From Rhodovibrio salinarum DSM 9154 (GTDB taxonomy: Bacteria > Pseudomonadota > Alphaproteobacteria > Kiloniellales > Rhodovibrionaceae), in assembly GCF_000515255.1 (NCBI RefSeq), contig NZ_KI911559.1, positions 2,126,824 to 2,190,823 of the forward strand: a DNA stretch of 64,000 nt, in the 5' to 3' direction. The notes beneath the pieces are model-generated. The model saw only the letters and a list, made by a program, of their open reading frames with translations. It was not told where the DNA came from and ran no database searches. Below, piece by piece: positions 53,875 through 63,361 of the stretch (position 1 is the stretch's first letter; every line of letters starts with the position of its first letter). The position numbers were made by a program, and so were the translations under genes.

Positions 53875-54765
53875 TTATTCTGTCTGGCCGCGCAGCCACT
53901 CCACGAACCGTTCCGCATCCGGGGCAAGCGGGGCGTTGGTCGGCCAGACCAGGAAGAAGGCCTCGTCGGTCTCGAGCGCGGTGTCGAACGGCGCAACCAG
54001 CGTGCCGCGCGCGAGCTGTTCGGCGGCCATGCAAGTGCGCGACAGGGCGACGCCGAGCCCCCGTTCCGCGATCGCGAGCGCGGTGACGGCGGTGTCGAAA
54101 TGATCGCCCCCGCTGCCGTCGACCGTTGCGCTCAACCCGGCCGCGTCCAGCCACCGTGGCCAGGTCACGCGGAAGCCGATGGTGTGCAACAGCCGGTGCT
54201 GGGCCAAGCTGTCTGGCGCTTTCGCCAGGTCAGTCGCCACCGCCGGGCTCGCCACCGGGAAAACGCGGTCGACCGTGAGGCGTTCGCAATGCAGCCCCGG
54301 CCAGTCGCCGTCGCCGTAGCGCACCTCCAGGTCGGCTGCGCCGGCCTCGAACTCCAGATCCCAGATCGTCGACACCAGCCGCAGGTTTACGTCCGGCGCC
54401 TGGGCGTAGAAATCGGCCAGCCGCGGCGCCAGCCAGGCGACCGCGAAGCCCGGCGTGACGCGCAGGGTGATCCGCTCGCGCCGGACCGGTCCGAACACCT
54501 CACGGGTACCGCTGCCGATCCGTTGGAAACCGTCCTGGACCGCGGGCAGATACGCCTTGCCGGATTCCGTTAGTTCCAGCCGGTGGGGCAAGCGGTCGAA
54601 CAGCCGTTCGCCCAGGTGCGCTTCCAGCAACCGGACGTTCTGGCTGATCGCCGATTGGGTCACGCCGATTTCCCGACCCGCCTGGGTGAACGACATCAGT
54701 CGCGCCGCCGCCTCGAAGGCGCGCAGCCAGTTGAGTGGCGGTAGGGACGGCGGATTGGCGGTCAT
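53875..54765 (-). CDS. LysR-family transcriptional regulator, GcvA-type
   Basis: A 296-residue regulator. The HTH reads LNWLRAFEAAARLMSFTQAGREIGVTQSAISQ (partly quoted), with DRLPHRLELTESGKAYLPAVQDGF following, which is the GcvA/BetI-region type found in many proteobacteria. The C-terminal effector domain has typical strands (RVTPGFAVAWLAPRL, FDTAVTALAIAERGLGVAL). GGAGG five bases before ATG 54765 fixes the start. It is divergent from the betaine-binding protein and convergent with the dioxygenase, so either or both are likely targets. Confidence 0.9.
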   Translation of the reverse strand: MTANPPSLPPLNWLRAFEAAARLMSFTQAGREIGVTQSAISQNVRLLEAHLGERLFDRLPHRLELTESGKAYLPAVQDGFQRIGSGTREVFGPVRRERITLRVTPGFAVAWLAPRLADFYAQAPDVNLRLVSTIWDLEFEAGAADLEVRYGDGDWPGLHCERLTVDRVFPVASPAVATDLAKAPDSLAQHRLLHTIGFRVTWPRWLDAAGLSATVDGSGGDHFDTAVTALAIAERGLGVALSRTCMAAEQLARGTLVAPFDTALETDEAFFLVWPTNAPLAPDAERFVEWLRGQTE

Positions 54766-54981
54766 AAATGCCTCCATTAGCCAGGCTTGGGCTCCGGGGC
54801 GCACATTAGTTGTTTGGCGGGGGTGCGGCAAAGCGCGCAGGGTCTGCAGCATCGAAGGCGCAGTAACGCGTGGGGTTTTTCACGGACCCGCGCGCCGGCC
54901 GGCAACGTTGACACGGGCAGGATCCCGCCTGGTCGGCCGCGCTTGAGCTGCGAAACGCGATAACAACGGGAGGCTTTTAAT

Positions 54982-55938
54982 ATGATCCATCATCGCGTCA
55001 CCACCGGCACCAAGGCTCTGGCGGCGGCGATCGCGCTGTCGCTGGCCGGGCTGGCCGGCAGTGCGGGCGACGCGCGTGCCGAGGGCGACATCCGCATCGG
55101 CATGCAGCCCTGGCCAGGCGTCACGGTCAAATCGCAGGTCGCGCTGCAGATCCTGGAGGCGATCGGATATCCGGCGAGCATCAAGGAACTGAGCCCGCAG
55201 TTCGTCTACCAGGGCATGAAGACGGACGATGTCGACGTGACGCTGGGGGCCTGGATGCCGGCGCACAAGTCGATGGTGCAGCCGCTGGTCGACGCCGGTG
55301 CTGTGCAGGAATACGCGATCAACCTGGACGGCGCGATCCAGGGCCTCGCGGTGCCGACCTACGTTTGTGGCTCGGGCATCGAGACGGTCGAGGATCTGGT
55401 CGCCAATGGCGAGCAGTTCGATCGTACGATTTACGCCATCGGCGCCGGCGCGGCGATGACGGAAGCGTTCCAGAAGGCTGTTTCAGACGATTACAAGGGC
55501 CTGGGCGATTGGAAGGTCACGGCTTCCAGCGTTTCCGGCATGCTCTCGCAGGTTGAACGGAAGACTCGCAAGGAAGAAGCGGTCGTCTTTCATGGATGGA
55601 AGCCGCACTGGATGGCGGTGAAGTTCGACCTCTGCTTCCTGAAGGACGATGCGGACAGCGAGATCGCCGGGCTGGACACCGACGTCTGGACGATCACCGC
55701 AAGCGGCTGGGCGGAGTCCAACCCGCAAGCCGCGAAGTTCCTGAAGCAGTTCAAGGTCGATACCGAGACGCAGAGCCGCTGGATCTACGACTACTCGTAT
55801 GAGGATACGCCGGCTGAGGAGGTCGCCGCCGCCTGGCTGGCGAGCGAACCGGCACAGCTGTCGGCCTGGCTGGACGGTGTAGAAGCCGCCGACGGAACGC
55901 CCGCGCTCAAGAAGCTCAAGGCGTCCATGGCGAACTAG
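54982..55938 (+). CDS. Glycine betaine/choline-type ABC substrate-binding protein
   Basis: A 318-residue periplasmic protein with signal peptide (about 1-33, ending ARAEG). It has the OpuAC/ProX-like fold: RIGMQPWPGVTVKSQVALQILE, then TLGAWMPAHKSM and HGWKPHWMAVKFDL, whose tryptophans form the aromatic box that binds quaternary amines. It should capture betaine, choline or carnitine-like solutes for osmoprotection. No permease or ATPase is adjacent within the window. It diverges from the LysR gene and is followed by a strong hairpin. Confidence 0.88.
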   Translation: MIHHRVTTGTKALAAAIALSLAGLAGSAGDARAEGDIRIGMQPWPGVTVKSQVALQILEAIGYPASIKELSPQFVYQGMKTDDVDVTLGAWMPAHKSMVQPLVDAGAVQEYAINLDGAIQGLAVPTYVCGSGIETVEDLVANGEQFDRTIYAIGAGAAMTEAFQKAVSDDYKGLGDWKVTASSVSGMLSQVERKTRKEEAVVFHGWKPHWMAVKFDLCFLKDDADSEIAGLDTDVWTITASGWAESNPQAAKFLKQFKVDTETQSRWIYDYSYEDTPAEEVAAAWLASEPAQLSAWLDGVEAADGTPALKKLKASMAN

Positions 55939-55954
55939 GACCGGAGCGCGCAAC

Positions 55955-56003
55955 GGTCTGCGGCGGATCGGTCGACGTGAGGCTGACCGATCCGCCGCAG
56001 ACC
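55955..56003 (+). terminator. 19-bp perfect stem-loop after the betaine-binding gene
   Basis: Perfect 19-bp arms with an 11-base loop, 17 bases after the stop codon. No T-tract follows. It may stabilise the mRNA 3' end or stop transcription. Confidence 0.65.
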
Positions 56004-56086
56004 GGGCGCGATGGTCGGCGAACGATATCTTACGGATCGACCCACCGTCGGAGAGTTACCGGCGGATTTGAACAGGAGCCTAATTC

Positions 56087-56248
56087 ATGCGCGCGATCGT
56101 CGCCCGCGAGCATGCCCATCGGCTGGAGAAAGCGCTGGCGTGGCGCTTGAACGTTCGTCGCCGTGAACTGCGCGATTGGTTGAAAGTGGGCGGACTCGCA
56201 ACCGCGATGCTCGCGCTGACCGCGATGTCGCGCGTGGTGTTGGGGTAG
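56087..56248 (+). CDS. Small basic membrane protein, 53 residues
   Basis: Too short for usual ORF cut-offs. ATG 56087 has AGGAG 8 bases upstream. The peptide is basic and amphipathic at first (EHAHRLEKALAWRLNVRRREL), then has one hydrophobic segment (VGGLATAMLALTAMSRVVL). That layout is typical of small inner-membrane peptides. No family recognised. The following 170 bases up to cspA hold nothing clear. Confidence 0.55.
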   Translation: MRAIVAREHAHRLEKALAWRLNVRRRELRDWLKVGGLATAMLALTAMSRVVLG

Positions 56249-56419
56249 GGCGCAGGCTCGCGTTCACGCACCGCAGCAGACCGGCATGGCAGGCCAGAAG
56301 CCAGCACAACGGCGATCGCGCCGAACAACGAAGACGCAAGCGCAATAGCAGCAAGAACGACAGCACGCTCTTGCCCGGCGGATAATCGACCTTCGGACTC
56401 GCTGGGGCCCGATGACCGG

Positions 56420-56629
56420 TTATTCGACGATGCGTAGCTGGTCCGCGGCTTGCCGGTTATCGCGGCCGGGGGTCAGCTCGAATTCGATCCGCTGGCCTTC
56501 CTGAAGGCCGGGCAGACCGGCGCGCTGCACGGCCGTGATGTGCACGAACGCATCCTTGCCGCCTCCGTCGGGGGCGATGAAGCCATATCCCTTGGTGGTG
56601 TTGAACCACTTCACCGTACCAGTCGCCAT
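56420..56629 (-). CDS. Cold-shock domain protein
   Basis: A 69-residue single cold-shock domain with the RNA-binding motifs KWFNTTKGYGFI and DAFVHITAV. It acts as an RNA chaperone. A GAGGA ribosome site precedes ATG 56629. The 105 open codons to 56734 upstream are a shadow; the region there likely forms the regulated 5' leader common to cold-shock genes. The GYGFIAPD core and GKDAFVH spacing are standard. Confidence 0.95.
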   Translation of the reverse strand: MATGTVKWFNTTKGYGFIAPDGGGKDAFVHITAVQRAGLPGLQEGQRIEFELTPGRDNRQAADQLRIVE

Positions 56630-57131
56630 TGCGCTATCCTCGTTTCTGCACGCTTCTGTCGTCTGTTCTGCACGGTCGCCGAGGGTACGCCCGGGCCGTG
56701 TTTTTGATGGCGCGATCTGTCGCTTGACGTGCATTTAGCCGCGCACCTCATCCGTCTGCGGTAGGAACGCCCAGAGGCAGAACTGTCTGGAACGCAGAGG
56801 ATGACATTCCAGTCAGCGTCGCTCTGCAGCGCTTCCCATGGATGGTTAATTAGGCCTTAACTGTTTTGTGCCGGCAAGCGCCAAAATGGGGCTAAAGCCG
56901 CCTTTCGTTCGGGTGCGCGGCATGGGGTCACAGCGATGTCGCGATCTGGCGGGTGTTTCTTCGCATAGGATACAGACCGTCCAGTGACCGGCTGCTAGGA
57001 TAAGCTGGTGTGATGAACAAACCGGGCCCACAAGCAAGTGGGCCCTTCCGATGTCGTCACCTTTGGGCGCGGTTTTCTGACAAGCGGTGAGGGAAGCTGT
57101 CGCCGACATCGGTATTATGGGAGAGGAAGCT
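56630..57131. other. Intergenic region with a stable hairpin
   Basis: No gene apparent. GGGCCCAC-AAGCAA-GTGGGCCC at 57024-57045 is a perfect 8-bp hairpin followed by TTCC; it could end an RNA transcribed rightwards from about 56850. The first 130 bases are probably the cold-shock leader and promoter. Confidence 0.4.
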
Positions 57132-57320
57132 ATGCTCGACGGGGAGTTCCCGCCGCAAGATGACGACATACGGCTGCGCGCCCGCCCGCAATTGCGGCAC
57201 AGCGCTTGGGCGAAGGCGAAACTTCGCCTGCTGGAGTATTGGGACTATCCGCCGGCTGCGCTGTTCTGGTTGATCCTGACCGCCGGCACGATCGCGGCCC
57301 TCAAGATCGCCGGCCTATAG
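57132..57320 (+). CDS. Small membrane protein, 62 residues
   Basis: A 62-residue protein: an acidic N-terminus (MLDGEFPPQDDDIRL), a basic stretch (KAKLRLLEYWDYPP) and one C-terminal membrane span (AALFWLILTAGTIAAL). GAGAGG six bases before ATG 57132 supports this start; the frame is open to 57087. Unknown function. Confidence 0.6.
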   Translation: MLDGEFPPQDDDIRLRARPQLRHSAWAKAKLRLLEYWDYPPAALFWLILTAGTIAALKIAGL

Positions 57321-57402
57321 CCGCAGCAACCGTTCCCGTGACGTTGTCCGGACGGTTGCTTTCCGGCGTTTGACCCGCCGATGTGTAGGGTCGACGTGTT
57401 GG

Positions 57403-58125
57403 TTAGTGTGGCCGGCCGTCGTACTGGCTGTCCAGGATGACCACCTCTTTGGCGCCATGGCCTTCGCGAACTTCCTCGGCGGCCTGGAGCGCATTCTCAA
57501 GCGTGGAGAACGACGGGTTCCAGGGCGTGAAGGCCGGCTGCTCGTTGCCGTCCAGCACGGCATAGAGACGGTAACCGTCTTCGTCGTGTCGGATCTGGAT
57601 CTCGTTGTCGATACGAGTGATCGGCCCGATCACGAACAGCCGCTCGATCTGGTGCTCGGCGTCGGGGAACAACTCGTCCTTGTAGACTTCCGTCTCCTCG
57701 ATGCCGCAGTTGAAGTGGGCCGCCGTCTTGCGGAACAGTGCTTCGGAGGCCTCGTTATCGGGCGCTACGGTCGTCTCGATGAAGCGCACGTGCAGGCACT
57801 CCTCGCGGGTTAGAATCTCCTGCAGCATGCCGGAGGCGATGCCCAAACCCTGGAACTTGTCTCGGACGTTGACCTGCCAGACGAACAGGCGGGTGTGGTC
57901 GCTCGGCAGGAGGTAGGCCGTCACCATGCCCGCGACCTCGCCGTCGACCTCCGCCACCACGCTGGTAGCCGAGAAGTTCCGGGCGATCATGAAGTAGGCG
58001 TAACCCGAATTGACGTCGAGCGCGGCGGCCTCGTCGACCATCTTCCAGATTTCCGCCCCGTCGTCGACCGAGGGGGTGCGGTAGGTGATCTCGGGCTCGT
58101 TGCCGGGGGTCGCGTCGTCGGCCAA
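57403..58125 (-). CDS. ectA: L-2,4-diaminobutyrate N-acetyltransferase EctA with a C-terminal extension
   Basis: 240 residues. The GNAT core (about 14-169) carries the EctA motifs: RTPSVDDGAEIWKMV, LDVNSGYAYFMIARNF, FVWQVNVRDKFQGLGIASGML (acetyl-CoA loop), ETTVAPDNEAS and the closing LFVIGP. It makes N-gamma-acetyldiaminobutyrate in ectoine synthesis, a salt-stress osmolyte. About 70 extra residues follow (DEDGYRLYAVLDG, STLENALQAAEEV, AKEVVILD), not part of the normal 170-190-residue enzyme. The ectB and ectC genes are not adjacent. Confidence 0.88.
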   Translation of the reverse strand: MADDATPGNEPEITYRTPSVDDGAEIWKMVDEAAALDVNSGYAYFMIARNFSATSVVAEVDGEVAGMVTAYLLPSDHTRLFVWQVNVRDKFQGLGIASGMLQEILTREECLHVRFIETTVAPDNEASEALFRKTAAHFNCGIEETEVYKDELFPDAEHQIERLFVIGPITRIDNEIQIRHDEDGYRLYAVLDGNEQPAFTPWNPSFSTLENALQAAEEVREGHGAKEVVILDSQYDGRPH

Positions 58126-58300
58126 GGGCTTGATCCATGTCGGTTAGAAAAGGGGGCGGCGTTGTGCCGCGTGCAGGCACCTTACCATCGGATGACGCTT
58201 TTGTCGCGCCGCAGCACGGTAGTGGTCCGAGAGCATTGCCTACGTAAAAGTCTTGTCCTTCGGGATGAGACTGGCAGACGTTGGCCTGTGTGGAGTCTTC

Positions 58301-60283
58301 TTACCCGTTCAGCACGGCCAGGAAATCGTCCGCATAGCGCTCCAGCTTGCTGCGGCCGACACCCGGAAGGCGGGCGAAGTCGCTGGTTCCGCGGGGACGG
58401 CGATGGACCATCTCCAGCAGCGTGGCGTCGGTAAACACCACATAGGGCGGCACGCCGGCGCGCTCGGCCAGGTCGCGGCGTTTGGCCCGAAGGGATTCGA
58501 ACAGGTCGGCGTCCGCGCCGTCGAGGTCGTGTGCCGGCGATCGCCGACCGCCGGCCTTCTGTGTCCCACGCGATGGGCGCAGCTTTTCCGGGTCGGCGCG
58601 CAGCGTCACGGTCTCCTCGGCGCGTAGTACGGGGACCACTTGTTCGCGCGGCCCCAGGCGGAGCACGCCGTGGTTCGCCATATCGACCTTGAGCAGGCCC
58701 TGGGCGACCAACTGGCGCAGCACGGAATGCCAGCGCTTCTCCGACTGATCCATGCCCTGGCCGAATACCTGCAAGCGGTCGTGGCCGCGCCGCTGGACCT
58801 TCTCACTTGTCTTGCCGAGTAGCACGTCGACGACGTGACCGGCCCCGAAGCTCTGGCCGACGCGGTAGACGGCGGAAAGCGCCAAGCGTGCTGCATGCGT
58901 GCCGTCGACCGCCTCCACCGGCTCCAGGCAGGTGTCGCAATTGCCGCAGGGGTCGGTGGTTTCGCCGAAATACGCCAAAAGCACCTGGCGGCGGCAGCGG
59001 GTGGTCTCGCAGAAGCCGAGCAGGGACTCCAGCTTGCGCCGCTCGACCAGCTTGATCTCCTCAGGCGCGTTGGAGTCGTCGACCATCCGACGCAGGTTCG
59101 CGACGTCGGTCATGCCGTAGACCATAAAGACTTCCGCCGGCAGACCGTCGCGCCCGGCGCGGCCGGTCTCCTGGTAGTAGGCTTCCAGCGATTTCGGCAG
59201 GTCGAGGTGGCAGACGAAGCGCACGTCCGGCTTGTCGATGCCCATGCCGAAGGCGATCGTGGCGACCACCACGACCCCGTCTTCGCGCAGGAAGCGGGTA
59301 TGGGCATTTGCGCGCGTCTCGGCTTCCAGCCCGGCGTGATAGGCGACCGCGTCGACGCCCTGCTTGCGCAGCATGTCCGCGGTGTCCTCCACCTTGCGCC
59401 GCGACATGCAGTAGACGATGCCGCTTTCGCCCGGATGGTCGCGGCAGATGAAATCGGTCAGTTGTTTGCGTGCCTGGCCTTTGACCTGCACCCGGTAGCG
59501 GATGTTCGGCCGGTCGAAGCTGGCAACGAAGGCGCGGGCGCCGTCGAGACCGAGCTGATGCTTAATGTCTTGGCGCGTGCTTTCGTCTGCCGTGGCGGTG
59601 ACGGCGATCCGCGGGGTGTTCGGGAAGCGCTCGCCGAGCGCGCTGAGCTGCCGGTAATCGGGGCGGAAGTCGTGGCCCCACTGACTGACGCAGTGCGCCT
59701 CGTCGATCGCGAACAACGACACCTGACAGCGTTCCAGTTGATCCAGCAGGCCCCCCAGCAGCAGCCGCTCGGGTGAGACGTAGAGCAGGTCGAGCGCGCC
59801 GGAATCGAGATCGCGGCGGATCTCCCGCACCTCTTCAGGCGTGCGCGCGCTGGTGAGCGCCGCGGCGTGTACGCCGGCCTGGCGGAGTTGCTGAACTTGA
59901 TCGTCCATCAAGGCAATCAGGGGCGAGACCACGACCCCCGTGCCAGGCCGCGCGAGGGCCGGAACCTGGTAGCAGACCGACTTGCCGCCACCGGTTGGCA
60001 TCAGCACCAGGGCGTCCTGTCCCTGGGCCACGTGATCGACCACCTCGCCCTGCAGCGGCCTGAAGTCCTCGTGGCCGAAAACTGCTCGCAGCACCTCGCG
60101 CGGCGCGCGCCAGGCGGCGCCGACACGTCGCCCGTCGGTGTCGGCAAGCGACGGATGACTGGGGTCGGGTGTGGCCTGCAAGGGAGTGAAAACCGATATC
60201 GTTGGAGTCACGACGCGGGTGGCGCGCCCGCCTGCGGTCAACGGCGACTCGTCGGGTCGGCGCGCAATGTACCGCCCCTTCAA
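58301..60283 (-). CDS. recQ: ATP-dependent DNA helicase RecQ
   Basis: A 660-residue RecQ helicase. Helicase motifs: [17 protein letters not shown] (Walker A), [15 protein letters not shown] (DEAH and aromatic-rich loop), VTATAD, and [10 protein letters not shown]. The zinc-binding RQC follows ([18 protein letters not shown]), then a winged helix and a C-terminal HRDC domain ([24 protein letters not shown]). It unwinds recombination intermediates. The first 60 residues are poorly conserved, so the exact start is uncertain. Confidence 0.95.
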   Translation of the reverse strand: MKGRYIARRPDESPLTAGGRATRVVTPTISVFTPLQATPDPSHPSLADTDGRRVGAAWRAPREVLRAVFGHEDFRPLQGEVVDHVAQGQDALVLMPTGGGKSVCYQVPALARPGTGVVVSPLIALMDDQVQQLRQAGVHAAALTSARTPEEVREIRRDLDSGALDLLYVSPERLLLGGLLDQLERCQVSLFAIDEAHCVSQWGHDFRPDYRQLSALGERFPNTPRIAVTATADESTRQDIKHQLGLDGARAFVASFDRPNIRYRVQVKGQARKQLTDFICRDHPGESGIVYCMSRRKVEDTADMLRKQGVDAVAYHAGLEAETRANAHTRFLREDGVVVVATIAFGMGIDKPDVRFVCHLDLPKSLEAYYQETGRAGRDGLPAEVFMVYGMTDVANLRRMVDDSNAPEEIKLVERRKLESLLGFCETTRCRRQVLLAYFGETTDPCGNCDTCLEPVEAVDGTHAARLALSAVYRVGQSFGAGHVVDVLLGKTSEKVQRRGHDRLQVFGQGMDQSEKRWHSVLRQLVAQGLLKVDMANHGVLRLGPREQVVPVLRAEETVTLRADPEKLRPSRGTQKAGGRRSPAHDLDGADADLFESLRAKRRDLAERAGVPPYVVFTDATLLEMVHRRPRGTSDFARLPGVGRSKLERYADDFLAVLNG

Positions 60284-60378
60284 TGCCCGCCCGAGCGCGT
60301 GCGATCAAGGTTGGGCGTGGTGACGTCGACCACCCTGGACCGGTCTTAAGTATCGCCACCGACCGAAGGTAACGCCAT

Positions 60379-60414
60379 ATCCCAGACCAAAGCCGGATCC
60401 CAGACCAAAACCGG
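60379..60414. repeat. Two tandem 18-base repeats
   Basis: ATCCCAGACCAAAGCCGG is followed directly by the same 18 bases with one change (G to A at position 14). They lie in the promoter region of the sugar dehydrogenase gene and could be binding sites or slippage. Confidence 0.7.
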
Positions 60415-60476
60415 ATCTGGGCGCCGGCGCATACGAGAGCGGACGAACCAGGACAGCTCACGAGGAGGCCCGCATC

Positions 60477-61640
60477 ATGCTGCGATTCCGACCCTTCGCG
60501 CCGTTCCACGCCGTGATTGCAGCCGCGGGCGTGGCGGTGATCGCCGCTGCCTGTCCCCAACCGGTCGCGGCTGCCGAGCGCTTCACAACCGAACGCGCCC
60601 AGCTTACCGTCGAGCCGGTCGCCGAGGGGCTTGTGCACCCCTGGGGACTGACCTTCCTGCCCGATGGCGACATGCTGGTGACCGAACGCGCCGGGCGATT
60701 GCGCATCGTGAGCCCGGACGGCCGGATTTCGGAGCCAGTCGCCGGACTGCCGGAAATCTGGTCGCGCGGGCAGGGCGGTTTGCTCGACGTGGTCCTGGGG
60801 CCGGACTATCCCGAAACCGGGCGGATCTACTTCTCTTTCAGCGAACCGGGTGATGGTGGTGCCAGCACGGCCGTGGCACGCGCGGTGCTGGATCGTGGTG
60901 ACCTGAGGCTCAGCGACGTCGAGGTGATCTTCCGCCAGCAGCCCAAGAGCGGGGGTGGCCGACACTTCGGCTCCCGCTTGGTATTCGCGAACGACGGCAC
61001 GCTGTTTATCACCATCGGCGATCGCGGCCAGCGCACCCGCGCGCAGACCTTCACCATCAATCGCGGCCAGGTCATCCGGATCAACCCCGACGGTACGATC
61101 CCCGAGGATAACCCTTTCGTCGGCGTGGACGGTCGCTTGCCGGAGGTCTGGTCGTACGGTCACCGCAATCCCCAGGGGGCGGCGCTGCATCCGCAGACGG
61201 GCAAGCTCTGGATTCATGAGCACGCCGCGCAGGGCGGCGACGAAGTGAACGTGCCCGAAGCCGGCAAGAACTATGGCTGGCCGGTGATCCACTATGGCGA
61301 GGACTATGGCGGCGGCCAGTTCGGCGAGGGAACGCACAAGGAAGGTATGGAACAGCCGATCTACTACTGGGACCCCTCGATCGCGCCGTCGGGCATGGCC
61401 TTCTACACCAGCGACCGGGTGCCGGCCTGGCAGGGTGACCTGTTCGTCGGCGCGCTCAAGTACCGGATGCTGGTGCGCTTGGATATCGAAGAGGGCGAGA
61501 TCGTTCACGAGGAGCGGATGCTGGGCGACCTGCGCCAGCGTATCCGGGCGGTCGACCAGGGCCCCGACGGCAATCTCTACTTGCTGACCGACGCGCGCGA
61601 CGGCCAAATCCTAAAGGTCTCCCCGACGCCGTTGTACTGA
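60477..61640 (+). CDS. Secreted PQQ-dependent sugar dehydrogenase-type protein (YliI/Asd family)
   Basis: A 387-residue beta-propeller with signal peptide (ending near VAAAE). Family motifs: VEPVAEGLVHPWGLTFLPDGDMLVTER, LLDVVLGPDYPETGRIYFSFSE, RHFGSRLVFANDG, SYGHRNPQGAALH, and EHAAQGGDEVN. It oxidises aldose sugars in the periplasm using PQQ and passes electrons to the respiratory chain. GAGGAGG 8 bases before ATG 60477 supports the start. It diverges from recQ across 193 bases that hold the tandem repeats. Confidence 0.92.
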   Translation: MLRFRPFAPFHAVIAAAGVAVIAAACPQPVAAAERFTTERAQLTVEPVAEGLVHPWGLTFLPDGDMLVTERAGRLRIVSPDGRISEPVAGLPEIWSRGQGGLLDVVLGPDYPETGRIYFSFSEPGDGGASTAVARAVLDRGDLRLSDVEVIFRQQPKSGGGRHFGSRLVFANDGTLFITIGDRGQRTRAQTFTINRGQVIRINPDGTIPEDNPFVGVDGRLPEVWSYGHRNPQGAALHPQTGKLWIHEHAAQGGDEVNVPEAGKNYGWPVIHYGEDYGGGQFGEGTHKEGMEQPIYYWDPSIAPSGMAFYTSDRVPAWQGDLFVGALKYRMLVRLDIEEGEIVHEERMLGDLRQRIRAVDQGPDGNLYLLTDARDGQILKVSPTPLY

Positions 61641-61745
61641 ACAGCGCCTTTACCCTTCGAACGGCAAGCGCGCGTCTGTTCTGTGCGCACCGTGGCGGCA
61701 AGCATCGCGTGCATGCGGCTGGGCGCTCTATCGTCTTGTCCATCA

Positions 61746-61757
61746 CTTAAGCTTAAG
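61746..61757. promoter_or_regulatory. Palindrome before the SQR-like gene
   Basis: CTTAAGCTTAAG, a perfect 12-bp palindrome, about 100 bases before the start; an AATATGAT -10-like hexamer follows 3 bases later. A regulator bound here would block the promoter. Confidence 0.35.
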
Positions 61758-61855
61758 CTAATATGATTGTCTGCCAACGATCGCCTTGCGGCGGCTGCGG
61801 CCAATAAGAGCCTGGCCAAAGGCCCTTTAGACAGAAGCCCTGGGGAGGGTAGGCG

Positions 61856-63172
61856 ATGACTCACGTGGCGATCATGGGTGGGGGCATCGGTGGCGTGTCG
61901 ATGGCCTACGAGTTGCGTCACCACCTCGGCCGGCAGGTCGAGATCACGCTCGTTTCGGACCGCGATACCTTTCAGTTCACCCCCAGTAACCCCTGGGTCG
62001 CGGTCGGCTGGCGCACGCAGGAGAAGGTCGAGGTGCCGTTGCGCCCGCATCTGGCGCGCCACGGCATCGCGTTTGTCCCGACCGGGGTCAAGCAAGTCCG
62101 GCCCGATGCGAACCGGCTCGAGCTCGCGGATGGGCAGACCCTCGACTACGACTACCTCGTGGTCGCGACCGGCCCGGAATTGGCGTTCGACGAAATCCCC
62201 GGCTGCGGTCCGCATGGCGGGTATAGCCAAAGCGTGTGCACCACGCCCCACGGCAAACAGGCTTTCGAGGCGCTGGAGGCGCTGTGCGCCGACCCCGGTC
62301 CGGTCGTGGTGGGCGCGGCGCAGGGGGCCAGTTGCTTTGGCCCGGCCTACGAATACGCCTTCGTCCTGGACCGGGAACTCCGCCGGCGCAAGCTGCGCCA
62401 CAAGGTGCCGATGACGTTCGTGACCGCGGAGCCGTATATCGGGCACCTCGGTCTGAACGGGGTCGGCGATACCAAGGGGATGCTGGAATCCGAGCTGCGT
62501 AACCGCGACATCCCCTGGATCACCAACGCCAAGACCGAGCGGATCGATGCGGAAACCCTGCATGTCGTCGAGGTCGACGACGACGGCAAGGACAAGCGCC
62601 GTCACGCGTTGCCGGCCAAAATGTCGATGATCCTGCCGCCGTTCCGCGGCATCCCGGCGCTAGAGGGCACGGGCGATCTGGTGAACCCGCGGCGGTTCGT
62701 GCAGATCGATAACTTTCAGCGCAACCCGACCTATACCAATATCTACGCGGTCGGCGTATGTGTCGCGATTCCGCCGGTGCAGAAGACACCGCTGCCCTGC
62801 GGCGTGCCCAAGACCGGTTTCATGATCGAGACGATGGCGAATGCTGCCGCGCGCAACATCCGCGATCAGATCGACGGCAAGCCGGCCAGTTATGTCGCCA
62901 CCTGGAATGCTTTCTGCCTTGCGGATTACGGTAACGGCGGGGCGGCGATCCTGGCGGTCCCGCAGACGCCGCCGCGCAACATCAACTGGGCGGTCGAGGG
63001 GTGGTGGGCGCACTACGCCAAGGTCGCCTACGAGTGGTACTTCATGCGCAAGCTGAAGAAGGGCATCGTCGAGCCGTTCTACGAGAAGTGGGTGATGCGT
63101 CTGTTGGGGGCGAACAAGGTACACAAGGAACCGATGGTCCATCAGCAACCGCCCAGGCAGGCCGCGGAATAG
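61856..63172 (+). CDS. FAD-dependent sulfide:quinone oxidoreductase-like flavoprotein
   Basis: 438 residues. The FAD-binding Rossmann motif is IMGGGIGGVSMAYELR; a second dinucleotide motif is ATGPEL with the paired VGAAQGA. Three cysteines suit the SQR mechanism (QSVCTTPHG, VGVCVAIPP, LPCGVPKTG), and the C-terminal helices are amphipathic for membrane docking. It probably oxidises sulfide, or a related sulfur donor, to sulfane sulfur and reduces quinone. It could belong to a less studied SQR-like group. The next gene is a MarR regulator with a cysteine-rich tail. Confidence 0.85.
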   Translation: MTHVAIMGGGIGGVSMAYELRHHLGRQVEITLVSDRDTFQFTPSNPWVAVGWRTQEKVEVPLRPHLARHGIAFVPTGVKQVRPDANRLELADGQTLDYDYLVVATGPELAFDEIPGCGPHGGYSQSVCTTPHGKQAFEALEALCADPGPVVVGAAQGASCFGPAYEYAFVLDRELRRRKLRHKVPMTFVTAEPYIGHLGLNGVGDTKGMLESELRNRDIPWITNAKTERIDAETLHVVEVDDDGKDKRRHALPAKMSMILPPFRGIPALEGTGDLVNPRRFVQIDNFQRNPTYTNIYAVGVCVAIPPVQKTPLPCGVPKTGFMIETMANAAARNIRDQIDGKPASYVATWNAFCLADYGNGGAAILAVPQTPPRNINWAVEGWWAHYAKVAYEWYFMRKLKKGIVEPFYEKWVMRLLGANKVHKEPMVHQQPPRQAAE

Positions 63173-63278
63173 GCCTGCGACCGTTCGTTCGCGCGACTCC
63201 GATCCCAAGGGTGCCCGCAGGTCTCACGTCGATGTGACCCGGGCTTCGCCCTTTTCGTGTGTGCTTCCCCTAGGCAAA

Positions 63279-63296
63279 ATAGTTTGAAAACGCTAT
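63279..63296. promoter_or_regulatory. Imperfect palindrome before the MarR gene
   Basis: ATAG, 10 bases, CTAT: an 18-base, MarR-operator-like site about 65 bases before the ATG, overlapping an AT-rich promoter stretch. Only 4-base arms, so weak evidence. Confidence 0.25.
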
Positions 63297-63361
63297 CATT
63301 GTATCTGCACCCGAACGGATGCGGATCTTCCAACCGTACGGGCAGCTAATGGAGAGAACGC

